Part shown: positions 23,055 to 31,611 of the stretch, piece after piece | Numbering within the stretch: the stretch's first letter is position 1 | Layout: every line of letters starts with the position of its first letter | From: Gammaproteobacteria bacterium | GTDB taxonomy: Bacteria > Pseudomonadota > Gammaproteobacteria > Steroidobacterales > Steroidobacteraceae | Reading direction: 5' to 3' | NCBI GenBank assembly: GCA_028870705.1 | Contig: JAGWPD010000242.1 | Span: forward strand, 1 to 36,942 | DNA: 36,942 bases | Made by a program: the position numbers and the translations under genes | Notes under the pieces: model-generated | Seen by the model: only the letters and a program-made list of their open reading frames with translations | What the model was told of the DNA's origin: nothing | The model's database searches: none

Positions 23055-25988
23055 ATGCAAAATTTGAATGGAATTGATTCCGGTTCCGGCCCTAGGGATC
23101 TGCGTAACGCGATCCGCTATGCGCTGGCCGCTGGAGCTGGAGCAGTAGCGAGTCTCGGCACGCAGTCCGCTGTGGCCCAAACGGCCCCGGAGTCGAAATC
23201 TGCCGACAACCAGGGCCTCGAAGAAGTCATCGTTACTGGCACGCGAATTCGCCGTGTGGACCAGGAGACCGCCAATCCGGTCATCACGATTTCCCATGAA
23301 AACATCGAAAAATCCGGCATCGCGAACATCGGTGATCTCGTGGCGCGTCTGCCCAGTGCGGCCGGCGCCGCGATCAACCCGGCGACCAACAACGGCGGCG
23401 GGTTCGGCGAGACCAACATCGAACTTCGCGGTCTTGAGGCCCGCCGTACGCTGATCCTTGTAGACGGCCGCCGCATCGGCATCGTCGGCGCAAGTGACGC
23501 GACTGACGTCAGCCAGATCCCGGTTTCCATGATTGAGCGTGTCGAAGTGCTGAAGGAGGGCGCAGGCGCCATCTACGGCTCAGACGCCATTGCCGGCGTA
23601 GTCAATTTCATCACGCGCAAGGACATCAACGGCCTGGAACTGCATGCCGACTACGGCGTGACCTCGCGCAATGACGGCGCACATAATTCCGTCAGCGCCA
23701 CCTTCGGCAGCGCCACCGACAAGATGAGTTTTGTTCTGGGTGGCAGCGTTTCCAAGCAGGACCAGGTATTCGCGGGCAACCGCGACTACTCTTCGCACGC
23801 GCTTTATTTCTACGGCGGTACCAGTGGCGTCGTCGTCGGCGGTTCGAGTCGCGTGCCGACGGGCCGCATTTTTCTGCCGGCGGGCAGCGCACTGCGCACG
23901 CAGTACGGCTGCAGTAGCCTTACGCGCGTTGCCGGCGCGGCCGGCACCGCCCCCGCCGACTATCGGTGCTTCAAGAATCCGGCCGACTTGTTCAATTACC
24001 AGCCGTACAACCTGATCATGACACCGCTCGAGCGCTCGGCGGTGTTTTCCAAGGTCAATTACGAAATCAACGATTACGCGGACGTGTACGCCAACGTGCT
24101 GGTCAACCGTACGCACTCCGGCTTCCACATTGCGCCGCTCCCATTCGACTCGATCAACGACGACATCACGCTTTCGAAGAACAGCATCTACAACATATTC
24201 GGCATCGATTTTGGCGGCATCTCGGGAGCCAACCCCGACTTTACTCTGCGCACCGTGGCTTTTGGCGATCGTAAGAGCGACACGGTTTCAGATAGTAAAA
24301 TCGTCAACGGGGGCGTGAAGGGCAAGCTCGCCGACACCGGCTGGAACTGGGACCTGAATCTCAGCTACAGCCGACTCGACCAGCTTGCGAACGTGACCGG
24401 CTATTATGCACATTCGTCACTCCAGGCTGCCGTGGGCCCATCGTTCATCGACGCCACTGGCACCCCAACATGCGGTACGCCGACAGCGCCGATCAGCGGT
24501 TGTATTCCTGTCAACTTATTCAATCCGACGGCGGCCGGCCAAGATGCAGCCATCAAGTCAGTGTCGGCTGACTACAACACCAACAACACCTCGACCTACA
24601 AGGCGGTCGCGCTGGATTTGAACGGTAAGGTGTACACGCTGCCGGCGGGCGACCTGCAGGCCGCGGTAGGTTTCGAATACAACGATCGCAAGGGGATTTT
24701 CAACGCCGACAGCATCGTGCAGGCGACGCCACCGTTGTACCTGACCTGCGGCCTCTCGCAGGAAACTTGCACCGGCAATACCAACGGCGGCTACAACAGC
24801 AAGCAGGAATACCTGGAACTGTATGTGCCGTTGCTCAAGGACATGCCGGCCGCGCATTCGCTGTCGCTCGACTACGGTTTGCGCCACGCCAACTACGAGT
24901 TATTTGGGTCCTCGACACGGTCCGACTTCAAAATCGAGTACCGGCCGATCAAAGACCTGCTGGTGCGGGGCACTTATTCGCAGATCTTCCGCGTGCCCAC
25001 CGTCTCCGACATCGCATCGAGCCCGGTTAATTCGTCGATTACCTTCAATGACCCATGCACCGGCCTAACGACGGCGCAGGCAACCGGTCCAAATGCCGCA
25101 AATATCGCGCTGGCCTGCGCGGGCGTTGTTCCCGGCACCAATTTTGCGCAGCCCAATGGTCAGATCACAGGCCTGCTGGAGAGCAATAAAAACGCAAAAC
25201 CGGAGACCGGTTCGGTCACTACTTACGGTTTCGTTTGGGAACCGCATCAGGTATCTGGTTTGTCGCTGGAAGTGGACATGTGGAGCTACACGATCAACGA
25301 ACTGATCACGACGCTCGATCCTAACTATTCGATCAATCAGTGCATCACTTCGGGCAACCCTTACTACTGCAGCCTCGTGCACCGCTATACCTCGGGCCCG
25401 AACTCGGGGCTGATCCTGGTGTTCGAATCACCGACCTTCAACATCGGTAGTCTGAAGACCGACGGCATGGATTTCGATGTTCGTTACAATCTGAAGGACA
25501 CGCGTATCGGTTCCTTCGCGTTCACGGCTGATGTTACCCGCGTCACCAAGTATGTGAACATTCCGGCGCCTGGGGCCGCGCCGGACGACAAACTGGGCAC
25601 CTATACCACTCAGTTCGGCAATATCAGCAAGCTGCGTGGGTTGATGACGGTTGGCTGGAACTATAAGAGGTTCGACGCGCTATTGACCGGTCGGTACCTC
25701 GGCGCGATTGATGTACCGCATCCGACCCGTTCGGGCAAGGATCCGACCGGCAAACCGTACGCGCCGGGCGCCGAGCCCCCGCTGCCGATCGCCTCGCAGA
25801 CATACTTAGACTTCGAGGTCGGGGTCAGCTTGCCGCACCAGGTCCGGTTCCAGCTGGGCGTGCGTAACTTGACCGACAAGCAGGCTCCGGTTCTCTACCA
25901 GAACAACGTGACCAACGCGAACACCGACGTGAACACCTACGACACGCTCGGGCGGCAGTACTTCGCGACTCTCGGCGCGAAGTTCTAA
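23055..25988 (+). CDS. TonB-dependent receptor, full length
   Basis: Outer-membrane transporter of 977 aa. The N-terminus is followed by a signal-like stretch (YALAAGAGAVASLGTQSAVAQ) and a TonB-box-like LEEVIVTGTRI. The plug domain (about 70-180) contains NIELRGLEARRTLILVDGRRIG and MIERVEVLKEGAGAIYGSDAIAGVVNFITRKD. The C-terminal barrel ends with an aromatic residue (YFATLGAKF), as expected for outer-membrane insertion. The barrel contains several cysteines (for example QYGCSSL, YRCFKN, CGTPTAPISGC), unlike most such barrels. A strong terminator follows. The next genes encode sulfotransferases and 2OG oxygenases, so the ligand may be their product or substrate, but it cannot be named. Confidence 0.95.
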   Translation: MQNLNGIDSGSGPRDLRNAIRYALAAGAGAVASLGTQSAVAQTAPESKSADNQGLEEVIVTGTRIRRVDQETANPVITISHENIEKSGIANIGDLVARLPSAAGAAINPATNNGGGFGETNIELRGLEARRTLILVDGRRIGIVGASDATDVSQIPVSMIERVEVLKEGAGAIYGSDAIAGVVNFITRKDINGLELHADYGVTSRNDGAHNSVSATFGSATDKMSFVLGGSVSKQDQVFAGNRDYSSHALYFYGGTSGVVVGGSSRVPTGRIFLPAGSALRTQYGCSSLTRVAGAAGTAPADYRCFKNPADLFNYQPYNLIMTPLERSAVFSKVNYEINDYADVYANVLVNRTHSGFHIAPLPFDSINDDITLSKNSIYNIFGIDFGGISGANPDFTLRTVAFGDRKSDTVSDSKIVNGGVKGKLADTGWNWDLNLSYSRLDQLANVTGYYAHSSLQAAVGPSFIDATGTPTCGTPTAPISGCIPVNLFNPTAAGQDAAIKSVSADYNTNNTSTYKAVALDLNGKVYTLPAGDLQAAVGFEYNDRKGIFNADSIVQATPPLYLTCGLSQETCTGNTNGGYNSKQEYLELYVPLLKDMPAAHSLSLDYGLRHANYELFGSSTRSDFKIEYRPIKDLLVRGTYSQIFRVPTVSDIASSPVNSSITFNDPCTGLTTAQATGPNAANIALACAGVVPGTNFAQPNGQITGLLESNKNAKPETGSVTTYGFVWEPHQVSGLSLEVDMWSYTINELITTLDPNYSINQCITSGNPYYCSLVHRYTSGPNSGLILVFESPTFNIGSLKTDGMDFDVRYNLKDTRIGSFAFTADVTRVTKYVNIPAPGAAPDDKLGTYTTQFGNISKLRGLMTVGWNYKRFDALLTGRYLGAIDVPHPTRSGKDPTGKPYAPGAEPPLPIASQTYLDFEVGVSLPHQVRFQLGVRNLTDKQAPVLYQNNVTNANTDVNTYDTLGRQYFATLGAKF

Positions 25989-26010
25989 GCAGAATCTGTT
26001 TGCAACTCTA

Positions 26011-26040
26011 GGCCGCGCGGACTTCCGCGCGGCCTTTTTT
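26011..26040 (+). terminator. rho-independent terminator of the second TBDR gene
   Basis: A perfect 10-bp GC stem, GGCCGCGCGG (26011-26020) and CCGCGCGGCC (26025-26034), has the loop ACTT and is followed by six T. It lies 22 bases after the receptor stop and 24 bases before the next gene, so that gene needs its own promoter. Confidence 0.95.
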
Positions 26041-26048
26041 ATTTCCCG

Positions 26049-26054
26049 TATCAT
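26049..26054 (+). promoter_or_regulatory. candidate -10 for the TPR-sulfotransferase gene
   Basis: TATCAT (5/6) ends 10 bases before the ATG at 26065, in the only 24 bases left after the terminator. Any -35 would fall inside the terminator stem, and none is recognisable. If real, the message is nearly leaderless. Confidence 0.3.
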
Positions 26055-26064
26055 TCGTGCCCGC

Positions 26065-27936
26065 ATGGCAGCACAGCCCCCAAACCCTGAGGTATACGCG
26101 GCACTCGCTACCGAACTGCTCGAGCAAGGTGATGTGCCAGGGGCCGAGGCGCAGTGCCGCGCGGCGCTGGCCATGAACCCGGGTCATGTCGGGGCACTCA
26201 GCATCCAGGGACTCCTGTTGCACAATACCAGCCGCTTCGATGAGGCCGAGGCTGTCTACATGCGCCTGGCTGCGCTGCAGCCGCAAGAGGGTCTCCACTG
26301 GATGAACGTGGGCACGGCGCGGCGCGGCGGTGGGCGTATCGACGATGCGTTGTCGGCCTACGCCCGGGCCGCAGCCCTGGGTGCGTCTTCGGCCGATTTC
26401 TACTACAACGTCGCGCTCGCGCACCTTGAGCGCAACGACTTGGAATCCGCGCGCGCTCTTTTGGCCAAGGCCCTTGCGCTTGCCCCCGAGGATACGGAGA
26501 TCCGCTTTCGCTACGCTCAGTGCTGCTACGACAGCCTGCGCCAGGACGAGGCACTCGCAGCGCTCACAGGGTGGGAGCAGTACGGCGCACCGACCCAGGC
26601 TCTGGCCGCCGAAATTGGCCACCTGCTGCTTAAACTCGGTGCAGCCAACGAGGCCGAAACGGCGTTGCGCCAGGCGACCGCCGGAGCCGAAGCGGATTTA
26701 CAGGCCAGGCTTGTGCTCGTACAGGTGCTCGAGCGCAGTAATCGGGTCGACGAGGCCAGGGGGGAATTGGAACGGCTGGCCGCCGAGCCTCGCGCCGCGG
26801 TGCTGGGCAGAGAATTGCAGCTGACCAAAGCCCGCATGGCGCATCGCGACAGGCAATACGACCTGGCGATCAGGATCTATCGGGAGGCTGTCGACGCCTG
26901 CACGGACTTGGCCAACCGGCATTTCTCGCTCTTCCCGCTCGCCAAGGCGCTGGATTCCGCGGGACGTTACGAGGAAGCCCACTCTGCGCTGCTCGAGGCT
27001 CACGCCTCCCAGGTCGAATACCTGCGCCAGGCCGCACCCATCACGGCATTGCGCGGAGCGCCGCTCATGGGGATCACTGAGTACAGCTGTAACAGCGGCG
27101 ATGTCGCCCTCTGGCGGGACGCGCATGCACCCGGACCGGAGGCCAGCCCCGTGTTCATCGTGGCTTTTCCACGCTCCGGCACCACGCTGCTCGAACTGGC
27201 CCTCGACGCCCACCCTCGGCTGCAGTCCATGGACGAACAGCCGTTCATGCAGAACGTGCTTGAGGACTTGGCCAGCACAGGCGCGCGATACCCGCTGGAG
27301 TTGAGCCAGCTGGGGACAGCCGACCTGGATCGCGCGCGGTCAGGCTACTGGGAAAGGGTGGGCCACAAGCTCACGCTCCGGCCAGGCCAACGCCTGGTCG
27401 ACAAGAACCCGCTCAACCTGCTTCGCCTGCCGGCAATACGTCGGGTGTTTCCCAACTCCCACATCCTGCTGGCGATCCGCCACCCCTGCGACGTCGCTCT
27501 CAGCTGCTACATGCAGCATTTCCGGGCTCCCGATTTTGCACTTATGTGCCGTGACCTGACTACACTCGCCACCGGCTTCCGGCGCGCCTTTGATTTCTGG
27601 TACCAGCAACAGGCCATGCTTGCGGCCAATGTGCTCGAGCTGCGATATGAACGGTATGTCGCGGATTTTGACGCGCAGTCACGCGGCATCATTGAATTCC
27701 TCGGATTGCCCTGGCACGACGCGGTACTGACGCCCGGCCAGCAGGCGCTGCGCAAAGGCTTCATCAGCACGCCCAGTTATACGCAGGTGGTGCAGCCTGT
27801 GAATGACCGCTCGGTGGGCCGCTGGCAGCGGTATCAGCACCACTTTGCAAGTGCGCTGTCGGTATTGCAGCCCTACCTCCAGCGCTGGGGCTACGCTGGC
27901 TTGGCGGCAGGCTTGAGCGGCTCGAACAGCAGGTAG
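26065..27936 (+). CDS. TPR-repeat sulfotransferase
   Basis: A 623-aa two-part protein. Residues about 1-320 are tandem TPR helices (for example ALSIQGLLLHNTSRFDEAEAVY and DFYYNVALAHLERNDLESARALL), a protein-binding scaffold. Residues about 360-610 are a PAPS-dependent sulfotransferase: the 5'-phosphosulfate loop is VFIVAFPRSGTTLLE (363-377) and the 3'-phosphate motif is IRHPCDVALSCYMQHF (471-486). It has no signal peptide, so it should act in the cytoplasm. The architecture resembles bacterial tyrosylprotein-sulfotransferase-like proteins; acceptors of the TPR-fused forms are largely unknown. The 3' end overlaps the convergent 2OG oxygenase gene by 46 bases. It is the first enzyme gene after the TBDR and its terminator. 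Confidence 0.93.
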   Translation: MAAQPPNPEVYAALATELLEQGDVPGAEAQCRAALAMNPGHVGALSIQGLLLHNTSRFDEAEAVYMRLAALQPQEGLHWMNVGTARRGGGRIDDALSAYARAAALGASSADFYYNVALAHLERNDLESARALLAKALALAPEDTEIRFRYAQCCYDSLRQDEALAALTGWEQYGAPTQALAAEIGHLLLKLGAANEAETALRQATAGAEADLQARLVLVQVLERSNRVDEARGELERLAAEPRAAVLGRELQLTKARMAHRDRQYDLAIRIYREAVDACTDLANRHFSLFPLAKALDSAGRYEEAHSALLEAHASQVEYLRQAAPITALRGAPLMGITEYSCNSGDVALWRDAHAPGPEASPVFIVAFPRSGTTLLELALDAHPRLQSMDEQPFMQNVLEDLASTGARYPLELSQLGTADLDRARSGYWERVGHKLTLRPGQRLVDKNPLNLLRLPAIRRVFPNSHILLAIRHPCDVALSCYMQHFRAPDFALMCRDLTTLATGFRRAFDFWYQQQAMLAANVLELRYERYVADFDAQSRGIIEFLGLPWHDAVLTPGQQALRKGFISTPSYTQVVQPVNDRSVGRWQRYQHHFASALSVLQPYLQRWGYAGLAAGLSGSNSR

Positions 27937-28487
27937 GTAGAAATAATGTACTTGTCGCCCGACTGCGGCGGCGCGCCTTCGTGCTGGTACATCCAATAGG
28001 GCGGGAAGATCAGCAGTCGGCCGGCCTTTGGTACAATTTCGCGCCCAATCTCGGGAAAGCGCGTCTGGCCTCCCGTCGCGACATCGTTTAGATACCACAT
28101 CAACACCAGGTACCGGTTCGCGACGAAGTCGACCGCGTCAAAATGCAATTGGAACTGCTCCTCAAGACCGGGCCGGTAACGCTTGATCACAAGGTCAGAA
28201 ATCAGCGGCGTGTTCGGAATTGGTATGCTAAGGCCGATGTCGCGGTTGTAGCGCTCGAGCGCCCTATCAATGAATTGGCGGAACATCTGCAGGAAGGCCT
28301 GATCTGACATGCGTGTCACGTTCAACTCAGTCCAGCCCGACTGCTCCAGGCCAGCGCGGACTTTGCGGCCGTTGGGCTTCTGGAATCGTTGCAGGGAATT
28401 GAAGGACGCGATGAGCTGCCGGCATAAGTGGTCGCTCAGGTCGTTGTCGTAGGAGCGCACATAATGGTTGAGATCTGCGTGGTTCAT
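27891..28487 (-). CDS. 2-oxoglutarate/Fe(II) oxygenase, prolyl-4-hydroxylase-like
   Basis: A 198-aa oxygenase of the prolyl-4-hydroxylase type. The iron ligands are H115 and D117 (QLHFDAVDF) and H169 (MYQHEGAPP), and K179 (GDKYIIST) fits the 2-oxoglutarate-binding basic residue. The sequence RYLVLMWYLNDVATGGQTRFP is typical of the group. It should hydroxylate a peptide or small-molecule carbon using oxygen. The start at 28487 is used because longer frames read antisense through the TPR-AspH gene. It lies head to head with that gene (13 bases between start codons) and tail to tail with the TPR-sulfotransferase. Confidence 0.88.
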   Translation of the reverse strand: MNHADLNHYVRSYDNDLSDHLCRQLIASFNSLQRFQKPNGRKVRAGLEQSGWTELNVTRMSDQAFLQMFRQFIDRALERYNRDIGLSIPIPNTPLISDLVIKRYRPGLEEQFQLHFDAVDFVANRYLVLMWYLNDVATGGQTRFPEIGREIVPKAGRLLIFPPYWMYQHEGAPPQSGDKYIISTYLLFEPLKPAAKPA

Positions 28488-28500
28488 GGTCGGGAAAATT

Positions 28501-29775
28501 ATGACGTCCGCCGCTGAAGCGCAACAGCTGTTGCGCCAAGGCCGCGTGGCCGAGGCCGAGCGCGCATTCCTCAAGATACTGGACTCCGAGCCCAATCATG
28601 TCGAGGCGCTGAACGTGGCGGCGCTGATCGCGCTACGAAATGGCGATGCCCCGCGTGCGCTCGAACTGCTGCAGCGCGGCGTGGTGATTGAACCTGCCAA
28701 TGCGATCACGCGGCATCACCTGGGACTGGCGCAGGAAGCCGTGGGCGACTTGCAGGCTGCTGCCGAGGCCCAAGCCGCCGCCGTGCAGGCAGCGCCGCAG
28801 TTGCATATCGCGCGGCTGCACCTTGGCCGCGCGCTCGAGTTGCTCGGCCGCCATAGCGACGCAGTCGTCCAGTATGCGCGCGCCCTGGCCGATGCACAGC
28901 AGCAGGGTCGATGGCTCAATGCCGACACGACACCCAAGCCGTTACAGCCGATCATCGCGCACGCCGTGGTGCAGGTCCGCACCGGGCGGCGCGCGGCATT
29001 CCAGCAGCTGTTTACCCCTATCCAGGAACGATACGGCGCCGACTCGCTCGAGCGAGTCGAGAAATGCCTGCGCGTTTATTTTAATGAAGAGGCGGCCGTG
29101 CATCCGGATCCGCGACAACATCCCAGCTTTCTGTATTTTCCCGATTTGCCAACCAGCGCCTACCTCGATCTGTCCATGTGCCCCTGGCTGCCAGCACTGG
29201 AAGCGCGGACGGCGGAAGTCCGCGCCGAGATGCAGGCACTGTTGCCATCTGCGCAGGGCCGAGAACGGGTGTTCGACTCAGACGAACTCGAACAGGTCAA
29301 CTTGCGCGGTCTCGACGCGCCGCCGAGCTGGAACGGCTACTATTTCTACCGGCACGGCGTGCGCCGTGCGGAGAACTGCCAGGCCTGCCCGAAAACGGCG
29401 GCCGCGCTCGAGATGCTGCCGCTCGCGCGGATCAGGGAACACGGACCCGAGGTGCTCTATTCGGTCTTCACGCCTGGCACGCACCTGTTGCCGCACCGGG
29501 GCGTGACCAACACACGGCTGGTGGGACACTTGCCACTCATGGTACCGGACAATTGCATATTGAATGTGGGCGGCGAACGTCACCAATGGAAGGAAGGCCG
29601 GGTCGTCGTGTTTGACGACACTTACGAGCACGAAGCCTGGAATCACAGCAACCGGACCCGGGTGGTGATGATATTTGATATCTGGAACCCGAACTTGACC
29701 GAGGCGGAGCGGGCCGCGGTGACCGATCTCATCGGTGAAATCGGCAATTTCCGTCACGCCACCGAAGCTGCGTGA
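28501..29775 (+). CDS. TPR-repeat aspartyl/asparaginyl beta-hydroxylase
   Basis: A 424-aa protein with TPR helices at about 1-135 and an AspH-type 2OG oxygenase domain at about 215-410. The catalytic segment HRGVTNTRLVGHLPLMVP (332-349) carries the first iron histidine H332 in the HxG-like form of the AspH family. The second is H377 in DDTYEHEAWNHS, and R387 fits the 2-oxoglutarate site. In animals this family hydroxylates Asp/Asn in EGF-like domains; bacterial targets are mostly unknown. A CxxC (NCQACP, 292-297) lies before the catalytic part. The ATG at 28501 is chosen because it starts the TPR fold; upstream ATGs overlap the divergent gene. It is first in a tight three-gene operon. Confidence 0.92.
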   Translation: MTSAAEAQQLLRQGRVAEAERAFLKILDSEPNHVEALNVAALIALRNGDAPRALELLQRGVVIEPANAITRHHLGLAQEAVGDLQAAAEAQAAAVQAAPQLHIARLHLGRALELLGRHSDAVVQYARALADAQQQGRWLNADTTPKPLQPIIAHAVVQVRTGRRAAFQQLFTPIQERYGADSLERVEKCLRVYFNEEAAVHPDPRQHPSFLYFPDLPTSAYLDLSMCPWLPALEARTAEVRAEMQALLPSAQGRERVFDSDELEQVNLRGLDAPPSWNGYYFYRHGVRRAENCQACPKTAAALEMLPLARIREHGPEVLYSVFTPGTHLLPHRGVTNTRLVGHLPLMVPDNCILNVGGERHQWKEGRVVVFDDTYEHEAWNHSNRTRVVMIFDIWNPNLTEAERAAVTDLIGEIGNFRHATEAA

Positions 29776-29793
29776 CGCCCCGCGGAGAATCAC

Positions 29794-31611
29794 GTGCGAT
29801 TGCCGCAGCCTTTCATACGCCTGCCAGTCCGGTTTGACGCTGCGCAATTGCGAGACGAAGTATCAGCAATGCCAGCGAGCGCCTGGGCGATGCATCCCAA
29901 TGAAATCGAGGGCAACAGCTCGGTCCGGTTAATCAGTGTCGACGGCGGCGAGAACGACGACGTCAACGGCGTCATGATGCCGACCGCGCACCTGCGCAGC
30001 TCTCCGTATATCCGCCAGGTGCTCGCCGGATTCGCCGTTGTGTGGGGTCGCTCGCGCCTGATGCGGCTGGCTCCAGGTGCCGAGGTTCCGCAGCACTCTG
30101 ATATTAACTATCACTGGTTCTCGCGCGTTCGCCTTCACATTCCAGTGGTCACGAGTCCGGAAGTGCGCTTCTTCTGCGGCGAACAGGACGTTCACATGGC
30201 GGCTGGTGAAGCCTGGCTGTTCGACAACTGGCGTCCACATCGGGTTATAAATCCCGCCAGTCAGGAGCGCATACACCTGGTGGCGGACACCTCCGGCACG
30301 GCTGCGTTCTGGCAGTTTGCATTAAGCGCGCTCGGCCCCAGCCAAGGCGATCAGCTGCGCGCATACCAGCCCGGCCTGGAAACCGCATTGCTTACTGAGC
30401 GCACGATATTGCGGCCTGTCATGTCGCCGGCTGAAGTGGAATTCCTGATCCTCGACCTGCGCGCCGAGCTCACCACGGCGGCCAATGCGCCCGAGCAACC
30501 TGCGCGCATTGCCAATCTCCACGCGGTGCTGGAAGGTTTCTGCAAGGATTGGCGGCAGCTTTACCTGCTGCATGGCGAGGCGCCCAGCGGCTGGTACGAC
30601 TTCACGCGGCTGCGCGACGGCCTGCGCGAGGTCGCACGCAACCTCGCCGAAGACCTGATTACGCGCAGCAACAGGGTCGGCGCCTTCAAAGTCCTGGAAG
30701 GGCGCGTGTTGCGTGCGGCACTTTCGCTGCCCGAGCCTGTGCCGGCGTCCGCGCCGGCCACCGGACCATTGCGCTCGCCAAATCTCGAGCGGCCCGTATT
30801 CATCGTGGCGGCGCCGCGTTCAGGCAGCACGCTACTGTTTGAGACCCTGGCCGCAAGCGAACAGCTCGTGACCTTGGGCGGTGAAGCGCATTGGCTGGTG
30901 GAAAGCATTCGCGAGTTGCAGCTCGGTATGCCCAGTGTGGAGTCGAACCGCCTGCTGGCCGAGCACGCCACACCGACGGTCGCTGCAAAAATCATGGCGC
31001 AGATCGGCGAGCAGCTGCGCGATTCCTCCGGCAACCCAGTGGCTCTGCACAGTACGGTGCGCTTCCTGGAAAAAACGCCGAAGAATGCGCTGCGCATTCC
31101 TTTTTTCGACCGGCTCTTTCCAGACGCCCTGTTTATCTTTCTGTGGCGTGATCCACGCGAAAATCTGGGCAGCATCATGGACGCATGGGAGTCCGGCCAA
31201 TTGAGGACCTACAGCGTCTTAGCGGGTTTCGAGGGGCCATGGTCTATGTTGCTGCCACCGGGCTGGCCGGCCATGCGCGGGCGGCCGCTTGAAGAAATCG
31301 CCGCCTTTCAATGGGAAACAACCAACCGGACCGTGCTCGACGATCTGAAATTGATGCCGCGGCAGCGCTGGACCAGTCTCAGTTACTTCGAGCTACTCGC
31401 GGATCCGGTGCGCGCCGTGCGGCGCCTTTGTCAATTCATGGAGATCCAGGCCGACCCTGCATTGTTGCGGCGCGCGAACGGCCCCCTGCCGCTGTCGCGC
31501 TTCACACTGACTCCTCCGACCGCAGATAAATGGCGCCGCAACGAGGCGGCAATCCGGCGCATGCTGCCCTCGATCGACGCCACCTGGCAACGGCTGAGAG
31601 CGCTGGCCTAG
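29794..31611 (+). CDS. AspH-like oxygenase fused to a sulfotransferase
   Basis: A 605-aa bifunctional protein. Residues about 1-170 form an AspH/cupin-type 2OG oxygenase with H101 and D103 (PQHSDINYHW), H149 (WRPHRVIN) and R159. Residues about 332-600 form a sulfotransferase with PVFIVAAPRSGSTLLFETLA (334-353) as the phosphosulfate loop and WRDPRENLGSIMDAW (451-465) as the 3'-phosphate motif. A helical linker of about 150 residues joins them. One chain could hydroxylate and then sulfate the same substrate. It starts with GTG, with a GGAG ribosome site (29784-29787) 6 bases upstream. It lies 18 bases after the TPR-AspH gene, and its TAG is immediately followed by the ATG of the methyltransferase gene. 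Confidence 0.9.
   Translation: MRLPQPFIRLPVRFDAAQLRDEVSAMPASAWAMHPNEIEGNSSVRLISVDGGENDDVNGVMMPTAHLRSSPYIRQVLAGFAVVWGRSRLMRLAPGAEVPQHSDINYHWFSRVRLHIPVVTSPEVRFFCGEQDVHMAAGEAWLFDNWRPHRVINPASQERIHLVADTSGTAAFWQFALSALGPSQGDQLRAYQPGLETALLTERTILRPVMSPAEVEFLILDLRAELTTAANAPEQPARIANLHAVLEGFCKDWRQLYLLHGEAPSGWYDFTRLRDGLREVARNLAEDLITRSNRVGAFKVLEGRVLRAALSLPEPVPASAPATGPLRSPNLERPVFIVAAPRSGSTLLFETLAASEQLVTLGGEAHWLVESIRELQLGMPSVESNRLLAEHATPTVAAKIMAQIGEQLRDSSGNPVALHSTVRFLEKTPKNALRIPFFDRLFPDALFIFLWRDPRENLGSIMDAWESGQLRTYSVLAGFEGPWSMLLPPGWPAMRGRPLEEIAAFQWETTNRTVLDDLKLMPRQRWTSLSYFELLADPVRAVRRLCQFMEIQADPALLRRANGPLPLSRFTLTPPTADKWRRNEAAIRRMLPSIDATWQRLRALA

Noticed and set aside
26011-26040. Possible bidirectional terminator
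   Set aside because: Only the plus-strand side has a T-run, and there is no convergent minus-strand gene ending there.
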